The position numbers were made by a program, and so were the translations under genes. DNA of 64,000 nt, taken from Methanothrix harundinacea (lineage in GTDB: Archaea; Halobacteriota; Methanosarcinia; Methanotrichales; Methanotrichaceae). The notes under the pieces were generated by a model that ran no database searches, was not told the DNA's origin, and saw only the letters and a list, made by a program, of their open reading frames with translations. This document shows positions 42,661-50,864 of the stretch, piece by piece (positions within the stretch are counted from its first letter, which is position 1; every line of letters starts with the position of its first letter). Location: positions 1 through 64,000 of the forward strand of contig DAXT01000023.1 in assembly GCA_002506535.1 (NCBI GenBank). The letters run 5' to 3'.

Positions 42661-42688
42661 TAACCTTCCACCCGCCCCGCCGGGATAA

Positions 42689-42698
42689 GGTTAAATGC
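42689..42698 (+). promoter_or_regulatory. TATA box for the acyl-CoA synthetase gene
   Basis: GGTTAAATGC lies 25-34 bases before ATG 42723, so the leader is only a few bases. Confidence 0.5.
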
Positions 42699-42722
42699 AA
42701 ATAAGGATCTCAAGCCTCTTTC

Positions 42723-44432
42723 ATGCCGGGCAGAAGATCCTCCAGCTACGCCTTTATGGCCTCCGAGAAGCCCCTCATCGGAAAGACGATACCGGATATG
42801 TTCGACGAGATCGCGGAAAAGTACCCCGAGAACGACGCCATCGTCTCGATCCACCAGGGGCTGCGGTACACCTACCGCGAGCTTCAACAGGAGGTCAACC
42901 GCGCGGCGAAGGGATTTCTCGCTTTAGGCCTACAGAAGGGCGACCGGTTGGCGATATGGGCGACGAACATCGCCGAGTGGGTCATCTGCCAGTTCGCCAC
43001 CGCCAAGGTGGGGATCATCATGGTGAACATCAACCCCGCCTACCGGACCCACGAGCTGTTGTATGCGCTCAAGCAGTCGGAGGCCCAGGCCCTCTTTCTC
43101 ATCGACCGGTTCAAGACCTCCGACTACGTCGGTATGTTCCGCGATATCTGCCCGGAATCAGCGGAGGCAGAGCCCGGCAAGATATCCTGCGAGAATTTGC
43201 CTTTCCTAAAGACGGCTGTCTTGATCAGAGGGGAGGAGAGGCCGGGGATGCGCACCTGGGAGGAGGTCCTTAAGATGGGCGAAGAGGTCGGCGACGACCT
43301 CCTCCGGGCGGAGCAGGAGAGCCTCGACTTCGACGACCCCATCAACATCCAGTACACCTCCGGGACGACCGGCTTTCCCAAGGGGGTCGTCCTCACCCAC
43401 CACAACATCCTCAACAACGGCTACTTCATCGGCGAATGCATGAAGTTCACCGATAAGGACCGGCTCTGCATCCCCGTCCCCTTCTACCACTGCTTCGGGA
43501 TGGTCCTATCGAACATGGCCTGCATGACCCACGGGGCGGCGATGGTCCTGCCGGCGGAGTACTTCGACCCCGCCTCGACCCTCGCCGCCGTCGAGCTGGA
43601 GAGATGCACCGCCCTCCACGGCGTCCCCACCATGTTCGTCGCGGAGCTGGAGCACCCCGACTTCGATAAGTACGACCTGTCGAGCCTGCGGACCGGTATC
43701 ATGGCCGGCTCCCCCTGCCCGACGGAGTACATGAAGAAGGTGAGCACCCTCATGAACATGGGGGAGGTGGTGATCACCTACGGCCAGACGGAGGCCTCCC
43801 CCGGGATCACCATGTCCTCGACCTCCGACTCCCTGGAGCGGAGGGTCTCCACCGTCGGAAAACCGATGCCTCACACCGAGGTGAAGATCACCGACCCCAA
43901 GACCGGCAAGATCATGCCCCGGGGCGAGACCGGGGAGATCTGCGCCCGGGGGTACGCCATCATGAGGTGCTACTACAACAACCCCGGCGCCACCGATAAG
44001 GCGATCGACAAGGAGGGGTGGCTCCACACCGGCGACCTGGGGGTCCTGGACGACGAGGACTACTGCAAGATCACCGGCCGGCTCAAGGACATGGTGATCC
44101 GTGGCGGCGAGAACATCTACCCCCGGGAGATCGAGGAGTTCCTCTACACCCACCCCGACATAAGCGACGTCCAGGTTATCGGCGTTCCCGACGCCAGGTA
44201 CGGCGAGGAGCTTATGGCCTGGATCAAGCTGAAGGAAGGCCGGACCCTCACCGCCGAGGACGTGTTGGCGTTCTGCAGGGGGAGGATCGCCCACTTCAAG
44301 ATCCCCCGGTACATCAAGTTCGTCGACGGCTTCCCCATGACCGTCACCGGCAAGATCCAGAAGTACAAGATGAGGGAGGAGTCGATAAAGGAGCTGGGCC
44401 TGGAAGAGGTGGCGAGGACGGAGACGGCCTGA
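42723..44432 (+). CDS. AMP-forming acyl-CoA synthetase
   Basis: The 569-residue adenylate-forming enzyme has the P-loop-like A3 motif YTSGTTGFPKGVVLTHHN near residue 212, YGQTEASPG near 350, the hinge GWLHTGDLGVLDDEDYCKITGRLKDMVIRGGENIYPREIEE (in parts, 433-475), and the catalytic Lys in TVTGKIQKYKMRE near 545. The sequence is of the medium/long-chain fatty-acid or branched-chain type rather than acetyl-CoA synthetase, whose N-terminus and motifs differ. It could activate short-chain or exogenous acids. ATG 42723 is used; ATG 42756 (MASEKPLIGK) is an alternative. Confidence 0.88.
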   Translation: MPGRRSSSYAFMASEKPLIGKTIPDMFDEIAEKYPENDAIVSIHQGLRYTYRELQQEVNRAAKGFLALGLQKGDRLAIWATNIAEWVICQFATAKVGIIMVNINPAYRTHELLYALKQSEAQALFLIDRFKTSDYVGMFRDICPESAEAEPGKISCENLPFLKTAVLIRGEERPGMRTWEEVLKMGEEVGDDLLRAEQESLDFDDPINIQYTSGTTGFPKGVVLTHHNILNNGYFIGECMKFTDKDRLCIPVPFYHCFGMVLSNMACMTHGAAMVLPAEYFDPASTLAAVELERCTALHGVPTMFVAELEHPDFDKYDLSSLRTGIMAGSPCPTEYMKKVSTLMNMGEVVITYGQTEASPGITMSSTSDSLERRVSTVGKPMPHTEVKITDPKTGKIMPRGETGEICARGYAIMRCYYNNPGATDKAIDKEGWLHTGDLGVLDDEDYCKITGRLKDMVIRGGENIYPREIEEFLYTHPDISDVQVIGVPDARYGEELMAWIKLKEGRTLTAEDVLAFCRGRIAHFKIPRYIKFVDGFPMTVTGKIQKYKMREESIKELGLEEVARTETA

Positions 44433-44799
44433 AGACAGAGATGGCCTGAAGCTGGTGCCGGCCTGAAGGCGGAGACCGCCTCCTTCCGGCGACGGTTCGA
44501 AGTCGCAAAACAGACCCAAGTCGGCAAACCCCCACTTACCGGAAACTGCGCCCCGTCGGGGACGGCCTCTGGTCTTGGACGGCCTGAGGCCGGAGAAAAA
44601 CCCCTCCCATCTTCGATAGATCCCGTCCATTCCCTTCGTCGGAGCGGAATTTTTAATATCAGTAACCACCATCCTTAGACGAGAGGCGGGTGGTTCAAGA
44701 TCGATCCCGGATAATCGGCGAGGATAGATCGACCTCAATTCCTCTTAGTCTCTTGCGATAAACCCCGCTGGACCGGTTTTCGAGCTGGAAGGGTTTTCG
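44433..44799 (+). other. Intergenic region and long leader of the SLC12-type gene
   Basis: No gene is supported. The first part has imperfect GATGGCCTGAAG-type repeats (44440-44480). A TATA element TTTTAATAT lies at 44651-44659, leaving a leader of about 120 bases ahead of ATG 44800. Confidence 0.5.
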
Positions 44800-47118
44800 A
44801 TGGTGGAGAGTGCGACTTTGAATGAAGCTGACAGAGGAGATCATCCGGCCCCTCCCGCCGAATATCCAGGAGTTCCGGTGGCGTCTGAGGACGTCACCCG
44901 CCCCCCCGACGAGGAGACGCTCCAGGAGCAGATAGAGGAGAAGAAGGCCCCCACCCGGAGGCTCTACGGAACCTTCGCAGGGGTCTTCACCCCTACCCTC
45001 CTCACCATCCTTGGGGTGATCATGTTCCTCCGCCTCGGCTGGGTGGTGGGGAACGCAGGCCTCCTGGGGGCGCTCTTGATTATCCTCCTCTCCTTCGTCA
45101 TAACCACCTTCACCGCTCTCTCCCTCTCCTCCATAACTACCAACATCAGGATCGGTGGTGGAGGGGCCTTCTCCATCATATCCCAATCCCTGGGCCTCGA
45201 GGTCGGAGGTAGCATCGGGATCCCCCTCTACATCGGCCAGGCCCTGGCCGTCGTCATGTACATCTTCGGCTTTCGGGCAGGGTGGCTCTGGATCTTCCCC
45301 GACCACCCGCCGATCATGGTGGACCTGGGGGCCTTCGCTCTCCTCTTCGTCATAGCCTACATCAGCGCCGGCCTCGCCTTCCGGGTCCAGTACCTGATCA
45401 TGGCGGTGATCATCTCATCCCTCATCTCCGTCGCCCTCGCCGCCTATTTCGGGTCGATGACCGAGCCGATCACCTGGTGGGGCGCCTTCCCCGGCTCCGT
45501 CGAGGACGGCTTCTCCGGGATCGCCTTCTGGGGCGTCTTCGCCGTCTTCTTCCCGGCGGCGACGGGGATCATGGCCGGGGCTAACATGTCCGGCGAACTC
45601 AAAGATCCGCGCCGGAGCATACCCTTCGGGACCCTCGCCGCCATCGCCATCAGCCTCGCCGTCTACCTAGCCCTCGCCTTCTGGCTCGCCAGGACCGCCA
45701 CCCCCGAGGAGCTCGTCACCAACTACAACGTCATGATAGACCGGTCCGCCTACGGCCCCCTCGTCCTGGGGGGGCTGCTGGGAGCCACCTTCTCCTCCGC
45801 CCTCGCCTCCATCGTCGGCGCGCCCCGGATCCTCCAGGCCCTCGGCGAGCACAACATCCTCCCAAGGGGCGGGTGGTTCGCCGAGAGGAGCGGCTCCGGC
45901 GAGCCGAGGAACGCCATGATCGTTACAGGGGTGATAGTCGTCTTTGCCCTGATGCTCCGAGACCTCAACTCCATAGCGCCCCTCGTCACCATGTTCTTCC
46001 TCATAACCTACGCCATGATCAACGTCGTCGTCCTGATAGAGCAGAGCCTCAAGCTCGTGAGCTTCCGGCCCCTCTTCCGGATCCCCCGGATCGTCCCCTT
46101 CGTCGGCGCCTTCGGCTGTCTATTTGCCATGTTCATCGTCAACTCCGTCTTCAGCTTGGTGGCGGTGGTGATCGTCCTCGCCATCCACGGCCACCTCATC
46201 CGCCGCCACCTCAAGGCCCCCTTCGGAGACGTCCGTAGCGGCCTCTTCGTCGCCGTCGCCGAGTGGGCGGCAAAGAGGGTCTACGAGATGGCCGCCTCCA
46301 AGGAGAGGACTTGGACGGCGAACCTCCTCATCCCTGTCGAGGACCCCCAGGATCTCCGGGGGACCTTCAACTTCATCAGGGATATCGCCCACCCAAAGGG
46401 TTTCATCAAGATCCTGGGGCTCTCAGGCGACGGCGACGCCGAGAGGATGAGGCTGCGACTTTCTGGCCTCGCCGAGGCCTTCAGAGGTTCTGGGGTCTCC
46501 GCCTCCTGGACGGTCATCGACGTCGGCGAGTTCGAGGATAACCTGGTGGCGGGGATGCAGGCCCTCGGCGGCGCCTTCTTCAAGCCGAGCGTTATATTCC
46601 TGAAGCTTCCGGGATCTTCGGAGAGGGACGAGGGGATAAAGAGGGTGATAAAGAAGGCGAACGAGAGCGGCCTTGGGGTCCTCCTCTTCGCCGACCATCC
46701 GAAGGCGGGGCTCGGACGACGGAAGTCGATAAACCTATGGATCGAGGACAGAAGCCCAGACTGGGATATGACGATGGAGCTGGGGAATATGGACCTGGCG
46801 ATCCTCATCGCCTACAAGCTGAAGCGGAACTGGAAGGCGTCCCTGAACCTGATCACCTTCGTCGAGGAGAAGGAGTACGTCGAGGCTGCCCAGGAGTACC
46901 TGACGAACCTCATGGAGCTCGCCCGGATCCCCAACGCCCGGGCCTACGTCGTCGTCGGCGGGATGGAGGGCGACATCGCCGAGACGCCTCTATCCTCCCT
47001 GAACATATTCAGCCTATCGCCGGATCCTGACCTGGCGGCCGTCCGCCGGACTGTGGAGAAGACTCAGTCCGCCTGCCTCTTCGCCCTGGACTCGGGGGAA
47101 GAGAGCGCCCTGGCTTAG
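44800..47118 (+). CDS. SLC12-type (cation-chloride cotransporter) transporter with a cytoplasmic C-terminal domain
   Basis: The 772-residue protein has a charged N-terminal tail of about 55 residues and a 12-span APC-fold core (about 60-480) beginning GVFTPTLLTILGVIMFLRLGWVVGNAG in two parts, then IGGGGAFSIISQSLG and FFPAATGIMAGANMSGELKDP. The last 290 residues form an alpha/beta cytosolic domain (GIKRVIKKANESGLGVLLF, LAILIAYKLKRNWKA). This matches the archaeal cation-chloride cotransporters, of which a Methanosarcina acetivorans member has been studied. Ion specificity is not set by sequence here. It supports ion homeostasis alongside the two CLC genes. Confidence 0.88.
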   Translation: MVESATLNEADRGDHPAPPAEYPGVPVASEDVTRPPDEETLQEQIEEKKAPTRRLYGTFAGVFTPTLLTILGVIMFLRLGWVVGNAGLLGALLIILLSFVITTFTALSLSSITTNIRIGGGGAFSIISQSLGLEVGGSIGIPLYIGQALAVVMYIFGFRAGWLWIFPDHPPIMVDLGAFALLFVIAYISAGLAFRVQYLIMAVIISSLISVALAAYFGSMTEPITWWGAFPGSVEDGFSGIAFWGVFAVFFPAATGIMAGANMSGELKDPRRSIPFGTLAAIAISLAVYLALAFWLARTATPEELVTNYNVMIDRSAYGPLVLGGLLGATFSSALASIVGAPRILQALGEHNILPRGGWFAERSGSGEPRNAMIVTGVIVVFALMLRDLNSIAPLVTMFFLITYAMINVVVLIEQSLKLVSFRPLFRIPRIVPFVGAFGCLFAMFIVNSVFSLVAVVIVLAIHGHLIRRHLKAPFGDVRSGLFVAVAEWAAKRVYEMAASKERTWTANLLIPVEDPQDLRGTFNFIRDIAHPKGFIKILGLSGDGDAERMRLRLSGLAEAFRGSGVSASWTVIDVGEFEDNLVAGMQALGGAFFKPSVIFLKLPGSSERDEGIKRVIKKANESGLGVLLFADHPKAGLGRRKSINLWIEDRSPDWDMTMELGNMDLAILIAYKLKRNWKASLNLITFVEEKEYVEAAQEYLTNLMELARIPNARAYVVVGGMEGDIAETPLSSLNIFSLSPDPDLAAVRRTVEKTQSACLFALDSGEESALA

Positions 47119-47129
47119 GGGGAGCAGTC

Positions 47130-47933
47130 TCACTTCCCCCCGTGGCTTCGGACGTGCTCCCAGCCCCGGCGGAGCTCTCCTCCCTCATCGCCCTTGTCGT
47201 ATATCGATGGGTCCGTCCTGCCGTAGAGCGCTCGGTCCTCCCCCACGGGGCAGACTTTTATGCAGACGCCGCAGGGCGAGACCCCCCTCTTGGCCAATCC
47301 CGCGCTGTAGGCGGTGCAGGCGCTTTTGTCGGCGATACCTGCCGGGTAGTCCCGATCGTCCAAGGCGCGAGCGGGGCAGAGCCGGACGCACCTCATGCAC
47401 CGGGTGCACAGGTCGTCGGCGATCACCGGATCGGCCGGAAGCTGCGCCGCCGTGAATACGGAGCCGAAGCGGACCCGGGGGCCAAACTCCCTCGTCAGGA
47501 GGACGTTGTTCACCCCGAAGGTCCCCAGGCCCGCAAGGTAAGCGGCGTGCCGGTGGGAAAAGAAGGCGACGGGGTTCTTCAGGAGCGCCTCGACGTCGGC
47601 GTAGCCGTCCCGGGGGACGAAGACCGAAGGAAAACCCCGGTTGTTGAGGAAGTTTGAGATCCGGTAGGTGTACTGGTCGAGGAGGATGTTGACGGTCCGG
47701 TAGAGCTCCCGGTACCATACGGAGGGAGAGGTCTCCAGGGCCGGCAGGGTGACGGGAAGGCCGATAACTACGACCGACCTCGCCTCGGGGTATATGGCCT
47801 GGGGCCAGAACTCCCCGGGGACCCAGGGCTTGAAGGGGGCTATCGCCCAGCGGTCGGCGGCGGCGACCCCCACCAGGGGGATCTCCATATCGCGGCACCG
47901 TTCCAGGATGGCTTCTTTCAACTCGGCGGTCAT
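47130..47933 (-). CDS. Epoxyqueuosine-reductase-like Fe-S oxidoreductase
   Basis: The 267-residue protein has an N-terminal corrinoid-binding-like region (VVVIGLPVTLP, RDGYADVEALL, AAYLAGLGTFGVNNVLLTREFGPRVRFGSV in parts) and a two-cluster ferredoxin domain, CTRCMRCVRLCPARAL near 177 and CGVCIKVCPVG near 222. It belongs to the QueG-like / reductive-dehalogenase-like family. Archaea do not make queuosine, so another substrate is likely. ATG 47933 is preferred to an upstream GTG. It is convergent with the cotransporter gene. Confidence 0.82.
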   Translation of the reverse strand: MTAELKEAILERCRDMEIPLVGVAAADRWAIAPFKPWVPGEFWPQAIYPEARSVVVIGLPVTLPALETSPSVWYRELYRTVNILLDQYTYRISNFLNNRGFPSVFVPRDGYADVEALLKNPVAFFSHRHAAYLAGLGTFGVNNVLLTREFGPRVRFGSVFTAAQLPADPVIADDLCTRCMRCVRLCPARALDDRDYPAGIADKSACTAYSAGLAKRGVSPCGVCIKVCPVGEDRALYGRTDPSIYDKGDEGGELRRGWEHVRSHGGK

Positions 47934-47950
47934 GACGGCCACCTATCCCC

Positions 47951-48011
47951 TTGAGGCTTCACGCTCCTTAAGGCTTCATGCTCCTTGAGACTCCACGATC
48001 CTCGATACTCC
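47951..48011. repeat. 17-bp tandem repeats (3.6 copies)
   Basis: Units TTGAGGCTTCACGCTCC, TTAAGGCTTCATGCTCC and TTGAGACTCCACGATCC start at 47951, 47968 and 47985, followed by a shortened fourth. They lie between the QueG-like start and the small membrane gene's stop. Confidence 0.75.
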
Positions 48012-48039
48012 ATTACCCTTACCTTCTTTTGAGGGAGCT

Positions 48040-48240
48040 CTAGGCTCTCCAGAAATTCCAGAGCGGGACTATCGCGAGGACGGCGAAGACGAGGCCGTAC
48101 CAGTGCCATTCGAGGCTCAGGAGAGGCGGCCAGAGCTTTGCGATCATCAGCGTAAAGGCGGCGACGCTGAACTTCGTCAGCGCCATGTCGATACATGTGA
48201 ACTTGCCGATCTTTTGGTTGGCCCAGCCGAAGAGGTTCAT
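48040..48240 (-). CDS. Small two-span membrane protein
   Basis: The 66-residue protein has two hydrophobic segments, FSVAAFTLMIAKLWPPLLSL (about 24-43) and WYGLVFAVLAIVPLWNFW (about 47-64), and a basic N-terminal part. ATG 48238-48240 is clear. An inverted repeat AGAGAT-TATAT-ATCTCT at 48259-48275 overlies a TATA-like core 19-35 bases upstream, a plausible promoter/operator. I do not recognise the family. Confidence 0.65.
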   Translation of the reverse strand: MNLFGWANQKIGKFTCIDMALTKFSVAAFTLMIAKLWPPLLSLEWHWYGLVFAVLAIVPLWNFWRA

Positions 48241-48258
48241 GGCTCATAAATTTCTCCG

Positions 48259-48275
48259 AGAGATTATATATCTCT
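48259..48275 (-). promoter_or_regulatory. Palindromic TATA element ahead of the small membrane gene
   Basis: Arms AGAGAT and ATCTCT flank TATAT. It could be a TATA box overlapped by a repressor site. Nothing else is supported in 48276-48634, a GC-rich stretch followed by a T-rich one. Confidence 0.45.
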
Positions 48276-48634
48276 TCGCCTCCGGCTCCCCCGCAGCCAA
48301 TCCTGTCACTCCATCCGCTCGTGGTGAGGAGGGGGGATGGGCGCTTCCGCCGGCCTGGAGTCACCGCCGCCCGACAAGCCCCGCTGGTCTCCAGGCGAAG
48401 GCTGCAAAGATCGCCGCCCCAAAACGCCCCGAATCTCTCGGCGACCCCGTCGGCTCAAAAGCCCCGGGACCGCCGCCTTTTGGCTGGAGGAGCCGGGGCA
48501 TATCCTATATCCGGCATTTCGCATTAACGGTTTGAAGGCTCATCATTTTTTCTGCTATCGATTTTTGAGAATCGATATCCATCGACTCTAGTTACCCACC
48601 CTAAATGGCGAAGAGCCTTATCTCATCTCTCCGC

Positions 48635-49327
48635 TCACCAGACCTTCAGATCGATCCCCTCGATCCTGACCATCCTCCCCTCGGAGTGGACGATCACCCC
48701 GGAGTGGACCTTCTGCATCATGCAGTGGACAGGAAGGAACCTGACCGTCTCGCCGACCTCGGGGACCCTGCCTCTGCTGACGACCCCCTCAAAGGCCGCC
48801 ACCATGCAGACCCCTACGTCCCTGGGGGCGAAGCTATCGTCCCCCAGGAGGTGGCGGGGGCCCACCATCTGGACGGTGACCAGGCCGTGATCGATCTTGA
48901 TGATCTCGCCAAAATGAGTTATTGGACAGCCGAGGGGACGGTAGCGGAGGACGTCGCCCACCTCGAACCCGGCGTCCCGGTCGATGACGAGGAGATCCTC
49001 CCGGCAGGAGGGGTCCCCGGGGAGGGGCGCCAGGGCGAAATCAGCGACCAGGCCGTCGATCACCCCCCGGATCTCGACCTCTTCATCGACCTTTCCCTCC
49101 GCCCACCGCAGTCTCATCTCCGGAAGCTTTACCTCGATCTCTCCCCTCTTTGCAAGATGCCTGTCCCGGCCCAGGAAGGGACAGAGATCGAGGGGGACGT
49201 CGGTCTCCAGATCCCGCGCCCCCAACAGGGCCCGGGCGAACTCCCGGCAGCTCCTGAAACCGCACTCCCCGCAGTTGTATCCGGGGAGAAGATCTGTCAG
49301 CTCCATCACCATGCTAACACCGTCCAT
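48635..49327 (-). CDS. Fe-S protein of the cysteate-synthase cluster
   Basis: The 230-residue protein opens with a 4Fe-4S domain of the type seen in RnfB and CODH/ACS subunits: NCGECGFRSCREFA near residues 18-31 and a fourth cysteine in DLCPFLGR near 48. The remaining part has beta-rich segments with further cysteines (DPSCRED, LGCPITHFGEI, VHCMMQKVHSG). It has no transmembrane span. The function is not known. It is the last gene of the run behind cysteate synthase, 71 bases after the GTPase. ATG 49327 is used; ATG 49306 (MELTDLLPGYNCG) is equally possible. Confidence 0.7.
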   Translation of the reverse strand: MDGVSMVMELTDLLPGYNCGECGFRSCREFARALLGARDLETDVPLDLCPFLGRDRHLAKRGEIEVKLPEMRLRWAEGKVDEEVEIRGVIDGLVADFALAPLPGDPSCREDLLVIDRDAGFEVGDVLRYRPLGCPITHFGEIIKIDHGLVTVQMVGPRHLLGDDSFAPRDVGVCMVAAFEGVVSRGRVPEVGETVRFLPVHCMMQKVHSGVIVHSEGRMVRIEGIDLKVW

Positions 49328-49398
49328 ATATCACAGATTCGAGGGAAATAGAGGCAAGCACTCCGACGTCTCCATCGACTGGCTTTCCGTTCCCCATC

Positions 49399-50097
49399 CT
49401 ACTCTCCTGAGTACTCCATGAACCCGTCGAGGTGGCGGAGGACCCCCCGGTGGTGTCTCTTCGATACCCGCAACTCCCCGGCGCAGAGGGTGCATATGGC
49501 GAGGGGCGGGTTGTGGCGCAGGTGCATATCGTCGCTGGCCTCGGGACCGTCCCTTATCAGCTCCGCCAGCTCTGCCGCGCCCTTCCCGGTGAGGCCGTTC
49601 GCCTCGACGATCCTGCATCCGGGGTTCACCTCCAGGATCCTCTCCCGGAAGACCTCCCTCTCAGCCTGGGAGACTATATCCCCCTTGGTGACGACGACGA
49701 CGTCGGCGGTCGTCAGGAGCGGCCCCACCTTCAGGGGGGCGTTGGGCCCCGTGGTGACGTCGATGACGCAGACGGCGAGACACCTGTCAGGGTAAGGGGC
49801 GCACCGGAGGCATAGCCCCGCCGTCTCGTTGAGGAGGAGGTCGGCCTCCTGGCTGGAAGCCCACTCAAGCATCTCGTCGACGTTGTAGATGGAGTAGTGG
49901 TCGGGGCACATGTCCTTGGCTAGGCCCACGGCGACGGGGATGCCGAGCCTCTCAAACCTCCTGTCGTCCTCGGTCCAGAGACAGTCGATCTTGACTACGG
50001 CGGGCCGCAGGCCATACCTTATGAGGCTCCTTGCGGCGTGGATCAGAACGGAAGTCTTCCCGGAGCCGGGGGTTCCCGCCAAAACCACAAGCTTCAC
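49399..50097 (-). CDS. P-loop GTPase/ATPase with Cys-rich segments (metallochaperone-like)
   Basis: The 232-residue protein begins VVLAGTPGSGKTSVLI (Walker A about residues 4-19) and has an acidic LLLNETAG segment near 93 and VVTKGDIVSQ near 135, like the base-recognition loop of G3E/HypB-type GTPases. Cysteines lie in CLRCAPYPDRCLAVC near 102-116 and CTLCAGE near 206. The fold and cysteines resemble HypB/CooC nickel chaperones, though it is not one of these. Its start overlaps the upstream ABC ATPase stop by 4 bases, so they are coupled. Confidence 0.72.
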   Translation of the reverse strand: MKLVVLAGTPGSGKTSVLIHAARSLIRYGLRPAVVKIDCLWTEDDRRFERLGIPVAVGLAKDMCPDHYSIYNVDEMLEWASSQEADLLLNETAGLCLRCAPYPDRCLAVCVIDVTTGPNAPLKVGPLLTTADVVVVTKGDIVSQAEREVFRERILEVNPGCRIVEANGLTGKGAAELAELIRDGPEASDDMHLRHNPPLAICTLCAGELRVSKRHHRGVLRHLDGFMEYSGE

Positions 50098-50864
50098 GTC
50101 GCGGCCCCCACCACCTCGCCCCGCCTGATAGTCTCCCGGAGGTCCATCAGCCAGTCGTCGACTTTCGCCAGATCCTCGCAGACCTTCTGCTCACCAGGGG
50201 AGGTCTCGATCACCCTCACCATCCCGCCGTTCTTCATCACGACCCTCCGGGATGTCATGAGGGCGAGCATCGGGTCGTGGGTCACGACGACGACGATCTT
50301 CCCCTCCCCTGTCAGGAGGTCCAGGGCCTCCCTCTTCTTGATCCCGGCGTTCTCGATCTCGTCGATGAGGACTATTGGAGAATCGCTGATGACGGCGATG
50401 TCGGCGGTCATGAGCGCCCTCGACTGGCCACCGCTCAGTATCGTCAGGTGGTGGTCGGGATGGACCGGCTCTCCGGTGAGGGTGTTGGCGAGCTCGATCA
50501 CCCGCTCCGCCACGTCGGGGGACCGCCCCCTGCTCTTGGCGTGCATCCTGAGGAACTCGTCGACGCTCATGTCGGCGAGGAAGTGCATATTCTGGGAGAG
50601 CTGGGCTATCAGCTTCTTTCGAGGATCGGACCTAGTCTCGGCCCGGGGCTCGCAGCCGTCGATCAGGATCTTGCGGCCCGAGGGGGTGTCTCCTACGGCG
50701 AACTGCTCGATGTCGGCTATCAGGGAGCTCTTTCCCGATCCCGTCGGACCTACGATCCCTATCACCTCGCCCCGGTGCATCTCCAGCCTCTCCACCAGAT
50801 CCGGAGATCCGTCTTTATCGACCCCGCCGATTATGGTGAGGGTGCAGGCCCGGTCCGTCGTCAT
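50094..50864 (-). CDS. Soluble ABC-type ATPase without a membrane partner
   Basis: The 256-residue ABC domain has Walker A GIVGPTGSGKSSLI near residues 36-49, a Q-loop area LIAQLSQNMHF, signature LSGGQSRALMTADIAV near 143, Walker B PIVLIDEIENAGI and H-loop VVVTHDP near 195. The DEIENAGI form after Walker B is unusual. No permease gene lies nearby, and ATPases like this often work in maturation rather than transport. Its start shares one base with the cysteate synthase stop (TAATG). Confidence 0.8.
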   Translation of the reverse strand: MTTDRACTLTIIGGVDKDGSPDLVERLEMHRGEVIGIVGPTGSGKSSLIADIEQFAVGDTPSGRKILIDGCEPRAETRSDPRKKLIAQLSQNMHFLADMSVDEFLRMHAKSRGRSPDVAERVIELANTLTGEPVHPDHHLTILSGGQSRALMTADIAVISDSPIVLIDEIENAGIKKREALDLLTGEGKIVVVVTHDPMLALMTSRRVVMKNGGMVRVIETSPGEQKVCEDLAKVDDWLMDLRETIRRGEVVGAAT

